A stretch of DNA of 64,000 nucleotides, from assembly GCA_022414725.1 (NCBI GenBank), contig CM039462.1, positions 124,129,786-124,193,785 of the forward strand, in the 5' to 3' direction. The notes beneath the pieces are model-generated. The model was not told the origin of the DNA, ran no database searches, and worked only from the letters and a program-made list of their open reading frames with translations. Shown here in pieces: positions 59,581 to 64,000 of the stretch; position 1 is the stretch's first letter, and each line of letters begins with the position of its first letter. The translations under genes were made by a program, and so were the position numbers. Source of the DNA: Microglena sp. YARC. Lineage: Eukaryota > Chlorophyta > Chlorophyceae > Chlamydomonadales > Chlamydomonadaceae.

Positions 59581-59593
59581 TAGGACCATCCAC

Positions 59594-60235
59594 TCATACA
59601 ATACCGTTTTTTTGATGTTTCATTTTACTGTTCCGCCGACTGTAGAATAGTAATGTGTGAAATTTGCTAGCCGAAGGACACGCGTAGTTTTGAGGATCGG
59701 GAGGGAGCCCCCCCCTGATATTCCCCTTGGGTGCTAGACGACATTTTACGTACCTGCCCAATCTGCATGATGACGCAAAGATGTCGCAGTTTCGCTTGGC
59801 AATGTCGTACGCTGGAGGCGGGTCCATGGTGTTGGTATACTCCATGATCATCACGCTGGCCAAACTTAACGTGTTTTCCCTGCTCAGTGCTCTGTCGTAG
59901 CGGATGATGGCTGCCCCGTCCGCCGACTTGAGAAATTGCCATAGCAGGCGACGGGCGATGCCACTATCTGGCGTCATGTCAATGACATAGTTCGATCCGC
60001 CATCGATCCCGACAAATATGCCGTGATGCCAGTACCCCACCGTCTCATCCCATACCGCAATGTGATCCCCCGGCTCGGCCTTTTGTGCCAGCGTATCGCA
60101 GTCGCATTCGTCACAAGTGGCAAAATAACTAGCAGCCAATTCGTTCTTTCCAAGGCCAATCACTTGGAGGGCTCGGGACAAAAATCGTTCAATGTCCATC
60201 TGCACTGCTATGCCACCGGACGGTACAACCTGCAT
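59594..60235 (-). CDS. LRAT-like protein (213 aa), most complete copy
   Basis: ATG 60235. After a 50-residue N-terminus come the domain motifs in one frame: AEPGDHIAVWD, then GYWHHGIFVGID (His motif), then AKRNCDIFASSC (Cys motif) about 100 residues later. The last 18 residues derive from a family A mariner terminus (59612-59642), so the native C-terminus is lost. Known relatives transfer acyl groups or cleave phospholipids through the Cys. This is the best candidate for an active member here. Confidence 0.75.
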   Translation of the reverse strand: MQVVPSGGIAVQMDIERFLSRALQVIGLGKNELAASYFATCDECDCDTLAQKAEPGDHIAVWDETVGYWHHGIFVGIDGGSNYVIDMTPDSGIARRLLWQFLKSADGAAIIRYDRALSRENTLSLASVMIMEYTNTMDPPPAYDIAKRNCDIFASSCRLGRYVKCRLAPKGNIRGGLPPDPQNYACPSASKFHTLLFYSRRNSKMKHQKNGIV

Positions 60236-60459
60236 TTATAAGGATGTATACCTATACATTTATAAGGGATGCTGTGCACCTTGAATGAACGCTTTTTTGT
60301 AATAAGTGCGTCCATTGCAGGTGATAATGTATATAATGTCAAGCTGATGGCTTATTAAAAACCGCATGCGACCATGCACAACACCGAGACGCGACATTGG
60401 AAGTGTAAACACAATCAGATACACATTTTACACACTTACACATTTACACATTTACCAAC

Positions 60460-60843
60460 ATGAATCCTGCAGCCTCCGGCACCATGTCCATGAGCTACTT
60501 GAAACGCCATGTGTACGAGCTGAGGACGTCCATGGATCCGAACATTGTTGTCAAGCTCCAGAGCCTCGATCATGACATGGCAGGCATATGGGTTGAGAAT
60601 GCGGAGGGCGTTTGTGTGGACACACATGAGGTCAGTGTGCATGAGGCAACTGGTGTGGAGCTTACAATCACCAATGAGGCTGTTCGCGTGGAGAGGTCGT
60701 ATATCATCAAGATTAATAAGTCATATGTGGTGTTGTTCATGGGCAGCAGGATCCTCAAGATTCACAACCAGCAGAAGCATGCACTGTTCACAGCGAATGG
60801 TGCTGATCTGTATGGAGAGACCCGCCACACAATTCCAAGATGA
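60460..60843 (+). CDS. Hypothetical beta-rich protein (127 aa)
   Basis: ATG 60460 after a leader of TTACACA repeats. Sequence MNPAASGTMSMSYLKRHVYE... with alternating strands (VCVDTHEVSVHEATGVELTI). A second frame after 60836 looks coding (DEVFDDSISADLRVKDLQAS) up to the duplicated block at 60897, so the gene may have been longer before an indel. No family is recognised. Confidence 0.5.
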   Translation: MNPAASGTMSMSYLKRHVYELRTSMDPNIVVKLQSLDHDMAGIWVENAEGVCVDTHEVSVHEATGVELTITNEAVRVERSYIIKINKSYVVLFMGSRILKIHNQQKHALFTANGADLYGETRHTIPR

Positions 60844-60945
60844 GGTCTTCGATGATTCTATCTCAGCTGACTTGCGTGTGAAGGATCTTCAGGCTTCTAA
60901 TCTCGGTAGCCGCCTGCAGTTCTCGGTGTACGTTGTACTACTACT

Positions 60946-61248
60946 TTAGTGGAGCCATGCGATGTGCGAAAGATGGGGCTGAAGCAGCTGTTGGTTATGC
61001 TTGATACACCGCTGGTATTCGTCGTATTTGTTGACTTCATGCTCCATGTGTAACCATGGCCCTTTACCACTTCCTCTATCCTCAATTTCTTGGAGCACAA
61101 GTGGTGCGCTCCATTTCGATAATCGATCCCATTGATTAGGTGTCATGAATAATGTAAGTTTTATGATTTGCGGTGCACTTTGATCATTAGTAAGGTCTGT
61201 TTGGACTGAACTTTCGACCAAGTTGTTGCTGTCCATCAATTGAGTCAT
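60946..61248 (-). CDS. Hypothetical protein, duplicate of 25666
   Basis: ATG 61248; 100 residues with about seven substitutions relative to the other copy and no stops. The duplicated block spans about 60897-61315 and ends at a broken family B terminus (TACAGTTGCC). Confidence 0.6.
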   Translation of the reverse strand: MTQLMDSNNLVESSVQTDLTNDQSAPQIIKLTLFMTPNQWDRLSKWSAPLVLQEIEDRGSGKGPWLHMEHEVNKYDEYQRCIKHNQQLLQPHLSHIAWLH

Positions 61249-61331
61249 TTGCTACTCCGGAACAGAATAAGCCGAGCGAAATAGCCGCGTGGCCTTCGCT
61301 CTTCTGCTTACAGTTGCCCTTTCAAAAACGA

Positions 61332-61676
61332 ATGAGTTCCTTTGACGAAATCAATTTAGCGCGAAACATCATGTTGTGGGTGCTGGCTGTGGCGGTATTG
61401 TTTTTTGATCCATGTGGCGGTAATGTACGGTTGAAGTACATGGAGTTTCCGAATTTGGGAGGACCCTCCATCATCTTCAGGTTGTACCGGGAGAACAGGT
61501 ACCGACATATAGCTCGGCGCTCATCTGGGCTGTTCACAGGGGTGCATGAAAAACTAGGTTTGAAAACACCTACGGTTGAAGTTGCCATGTTTCCATTGTA
61601 TGGACAAAGAATGGGCGTTCCTGCCTCCCGGCCTATTTTGACTGGTTGCGAAACATGGCATGGAGCGGATTTGTGA
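61332..61676 (+). CDS. Chimeric frame: F-box leader fused to a hypothetical membrane protein
   Basis: ATG 61332 and the first eight codons (MSSFDEIN) plus the preceding leader match the F-box genes. The sequence then switches to an unrelated frame with a transmembrane helix (ARNIMLWVLAVAVLFFD) and a polar part (IIFRLYRENRYRHIARRSSG). MITE copy 10 supplies the last 22 codons. No family is recognised. Confidence 0.45.
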   Translation: MSSFDEINLARNIMLWVLAVAVLFFDPCGGNVRLKYMEFPNLGGPSIIFRLYRENRYRHIARRSSGLFTGVHEKLGLKTPTVEVAMFPLYGQRMGVPASRPILTGCETWHGADL

Positions 61677-61775
61677 TTCCTTGGTGCTGATGTCTCAAGC
61701 TAGCGAGTCGTTCAGGAGGCTCTAAATCCTGATTAGAAATTTAAAAAAATCGGTCGGGAGGCAGGAACGCCCATT
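61610..61775. mobile_element. MITE copy 10
   Basis: 166 bp; flanks AAAG/AAGG agree in three of four bases. Confidence 0.92.
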
Positions 61776-61867
61776 AAGGTCCATATCATCTTTACACTCA
61801 TTGCAAAGATCTTACTTGAGAATTTTTATTTTCTTGAGATCTTCTTTGGATCAACGTTGTCGTACAC

Positions 61868-64000
61868 TTATCCGCAATGATAAGTGCATCCAACGAAAGC
61901 TGAACGTGACAAACCGACTAATTGTCCATCTGACTTACGTTTCTCGTAATCTTCTTTTGAAATAAGAGTCGTGATAGATACACCTGAGGATGCATCGATT
62001 TCGGTTGTCATCCAGCGCATTTCGTAGGAAGGTTCGGTCACTGGAATAGGTGTTTCGAGTGGTTCCCCAGTACGTGTCTCTCCGGTCCCTGGGTCCACAA
62101 CCTGTGTCGTGGTCACGATCGTGTACACGAGAGATCCGTCTGCATCAAAAACGACATTCCCATATTCATCTTTTTGTACTTCTTCAAAATCTACCAGAGG
62201 CTGTGAGAAATCACAATCCATCGTGAGTTTTGCGACCGTATAGTTTCGTAATGTACCATCCGGTACATCTCCATCATCTAATACTTGGAGAGATGCGTAA
62301 CCGGACAAACTACTGGTGGTGACGTAATCACCTGCATGGATAGTTGATCCGGTCTCGTCACATACCCAGATGCATCCTTCGCCGATCGAATTGATTTGGA
62401 CACGTACGTCACCTTGTTCTGCGATCTTTAGGAGCTCTGTTCCTGAGATGGCTGCAGATGGACCTGCGGGATGGTCCTGGGTGAGCGAGATCACACCGAA
62501 TGCACGGGGATCTTTTGGGACCTTGGAAAGAGATACGAGAGGTAGGGCTTGGTTGATTGTCATGGCGCGTCGTCCTCTGAAAAGACCGGATGCGTATGCG
62601 TTTTTGTCGGTGACGACAACAAGTCCTTCGTGATCGCGTAGACGTGCTGGAGCTAGCGCGTCCACGAAGCAACGATGTTGGCCTGTGAAGTTCACGAACA
62701 AGTTTGAGACCGTCTCTGTAACGGTTGTGAACGCTAAAACAGGGACATTTGATTGAGTGGTACTACCAGTTCCGAGTTGGCCGTTATCGTTTTTTCCCCA
62801 TGCGTGCACGCGTCCTGTCGAGTCAAGGGCAAGCGTGTGATTGGAGCCGCCCGCAATGGCCACGATCGTTTGACCGACAAGAGATCCGAAGCTCGATACA
62901 TCGATCGGGACTAATGAAAAAGTAGTAGTAGTATTTCCGAGCTGGCCTTCGTCGTTTCTTCCCCATGCGTGCACGCGTCCCGTAGAGTCAAGGGCAAGCG
63001 TGTGAAATATACCGCCCGCAATGGCCACGATCGTTTTACCGACAAGAGATCCAAAACTCGAGACATCGATCGGGACTGATGAATCAGTGATATTGTTTCT
63101 TCCGAGCTGGCCTCTAATGTTTTGTCCCCATGAGTGCACGCGTCCCGTAGAGTCTAGGGCAAGAGTGTGTAAGGCACCACCTGCAATGGCCACGATCGTT
63201 TTACCGACAAGAGATCCGAAACTCGAGACATCGATCGGGACTAATGAAAAAGTAGTAGTATTATTTCCGAGCTGGCCTTCGTCGTTTCTTCCCCATGCGT
63301 GCACGCGTCCCGTCGAGTCCAGGGCAAGTGTGGATAAGAAGCCGCCCGCAATGGCCACGATCGTTTGACCGACAAGAGATCCGAAGCTCGAGACATCGAT
63401 CGGGGCTGATGAATCAGTGGTATTATTATTTCCGAGATTGCCGACACCGTTGTATCCCCATGCGTGCACGCGTCCCGTCGAGTCCAGGGAAAGCGTGTGA
63501 TATTCACCGCCCGCAATGGTCACGATCGTTTTACCGACAAGAGATCCGAAGCTCGAGACATCGATCGGGACTGATGAATCAGTGGTAGTATTATTTCCGA
63601 GCTGGCCGTAATTGTTGAATCCCCATGCGTGCACGCGTCCTGTCGAGTCAAGGGCAAGCGTTTGCGTACCGCCCGCAACAGCTACGATCCGTCGTCCTTC
63701 CTTCATCAGGCGTGGAACAGGTCTGAACGTGCTTTTGTTGATTGTTGTTTCATCCCCGAGTTGACCAGTACCATTATGACCTGTAATGAACAACACTCCG
63801 TCGGAATCAACGTAGGCGGATGAAAGTAAAGAATTTCCCACCCCCAACTTTTTCTTGAACGTCCCGTCATGAATACGGTTCGGGAACCATCGCGTCGTCA
63901 CATTGGGATTGTTATCACCCACCTGTCCGTATGCATTATCACCAAACGCGATCAATGCATTGTTTCCGGTAAAGTTAAATACCAAAGGATCCGGGGTGGT
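61868..64000 (-). CDS. RCC1-repeat protein with fibre-like C-terminal domain, 5' partial
   Basis: The frame is open to the right edge with no ATG at its start, so the N-terminus lies outside. About eight RCC1-type blades of about 50 residues repeat the pattern AGG..HTLALDSTGRVHAWG then NGQLG, predicting a beta-propeller. The C-terminal 260 residues are different: KDPRAFGVISLTQ, GEGCIWVCDETGSTIHAGDY and NYTVAKLTMDCDF resemble C-terminal modules of viral fibre or surface proteins that assemble through an intramolecular chaperone. It could be a virion surface protein rather than a nuclear exchange factor; this is inference. The blades are highly similar at DNA level. Confidence 0.8.
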   Translation of the reverse strand, partial: TTPDPLVFNFTGNNALIAFGDNAYGQVGDNNPNVTTRWFPNRIHDGTFKKKLGVGNSLLSSAYVDSDGVLFITGHNGTGQLGDETTINKSTFRPVPRLMKEGRRIVAVAGGTQTLALDSTGRVHAWGFNNYGQLGNNTTTDSSVPIDVSSFGSLVGKTIVTIAGGEYHTLSLDSTGRVHAWGYNGVGNLGNNNTTDSSAPIDVSSFGSLVGQTIVAIAGGFLSTLALDSTGRVHAWGRNDEGQLGNNTTTFSLVPIDVSSFGSLVGKTIVAIAGGALHTLALDSTGRVHSWGQNIRGQLGRNNITDSSVPIDVSSFGSLVGKTIVAIAGGIFHTLALDSTGRVHAWGRNDEGQLGNTTTTFSLVPIDVSSFGSLVGQTIVAIAGGSNHTLALDSTGRVHAWGKNDNGQLGTGSTTQSNVPVLAFTTVTETVSNLFVNFTGQHRCFVDALAPARLRDHEGLVVVTDKNAYASGLFRGRRAMTINQALPLVSLSKVPKDPRAFGVISLTQDHPAGPSAAISGTELLKIAEQGDVRVQINSIGEGCIWVCDETGSTIHAGDYVTTSSLSGYASLQVLDDGDVPDGTLRNYTVAKLTMDCDFSQPLVDFEEVQKDEYGNVVFDADGSLVYTIVTTTQVVDPGTGETRTGEPLETPIPVTEPSYEMRWMTTEIDASSGVSITTLISKEDYEKRKSDGQLVGLSRSAFVGCTYHCG

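Noticed and set aside
63021..63588. Plus-strand frames opposite the RCC1 gene
   Set aside because: They are antisense shadows of the repeated propeller blades.

Overview
The window looks like a repeat-ridden, rearranged stretch of a large DNA virus of the Nucleocytoviricota (giant-virus type), either a free genome or a copy integrated in a protist or algal chromosome; the sequence alone cannot separate these. Supporting signs are a D5-type primase-helicase at the left edge, a 42-residue one-helix protein (55969-56097) resembling a small conserved giant-virus membrane protein, a 24-residue Trp-rich repeat protein ending in an IQ motif, and many F-box, ankyrin, LRR and RCC1 proteins. Coding sequence is intron-free and lies on both strands. 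I recognise no rRNA, tRNA or central metabolism genes.

Layout. 1-2.5 kb: D5 primase-helicase broken by two frameshifts and one stop. 2.5-10 kb: short repeats around an LRAT-like protein, a poly(ADP-ribose) glycohydrolase-like protein, an IS607 recombinase remnant and a badly frameshifted F-box/LRR gene. 10-17 kb: two decayed Fanzor (eukaryotic TnpB) loci on the minus strand and pieces of Tc1/mariner transposase. 18-24 kb: ankyrin, DUF3669-like, DnaJ and membrane/coiled-coil genes, then an 11-copy array of a unit of about 96 bp. 24-41 kb: small hypothetical genes, a dual-specificity phosphatase, duplicated blocks, F-box and LRAT genes, the Trp-rich repeat gene and a 40-nt perfect palindrome. 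41-46 kb: tandem arrays and a 13-unit ankyrin gene with one stop. 46.6-54.6 kb: a full-length TA-flanked Tc1/mariner element carrying a Fanzor gene, and a second, internally deleted copy. 54.9-64 kb: coiled-coil, protease, HicB-like, LRAT-like and RCC1-repeat genes.

How it fits together. Mobile DNA dominates. At least four Fanzor lineages are present, three of them beside Tc1/mariner termini or transposase. The complete element (47244-50712) sits inside an LRAT-like gene, whose two halves read in the same frame once element and duplicated TA are removed. The DNA between the Fanzor stop and the right terminus folds into hairpins with a conserved ACACC/GGTGT stem, and this right-end segment also occurs without any Fanzor gene at three other sites, so it is a candidate guide-RNA module. 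A separate 166-bp MITE family (ten copies) makes 4-bp target duplications, proven by two empty/filled site pairs inside the window. Host-facing genes (LRAT-like, F-box, ankyrin, LRR, phosphatase, PARG, protease) are the likely accessory arsenal, and many are broken.

Caution. Many frameshifts fall in homopolymers, and duplicated copies differ by one- or two-base indels there. Some 'pseudogenes' may therefore be assembly errors.
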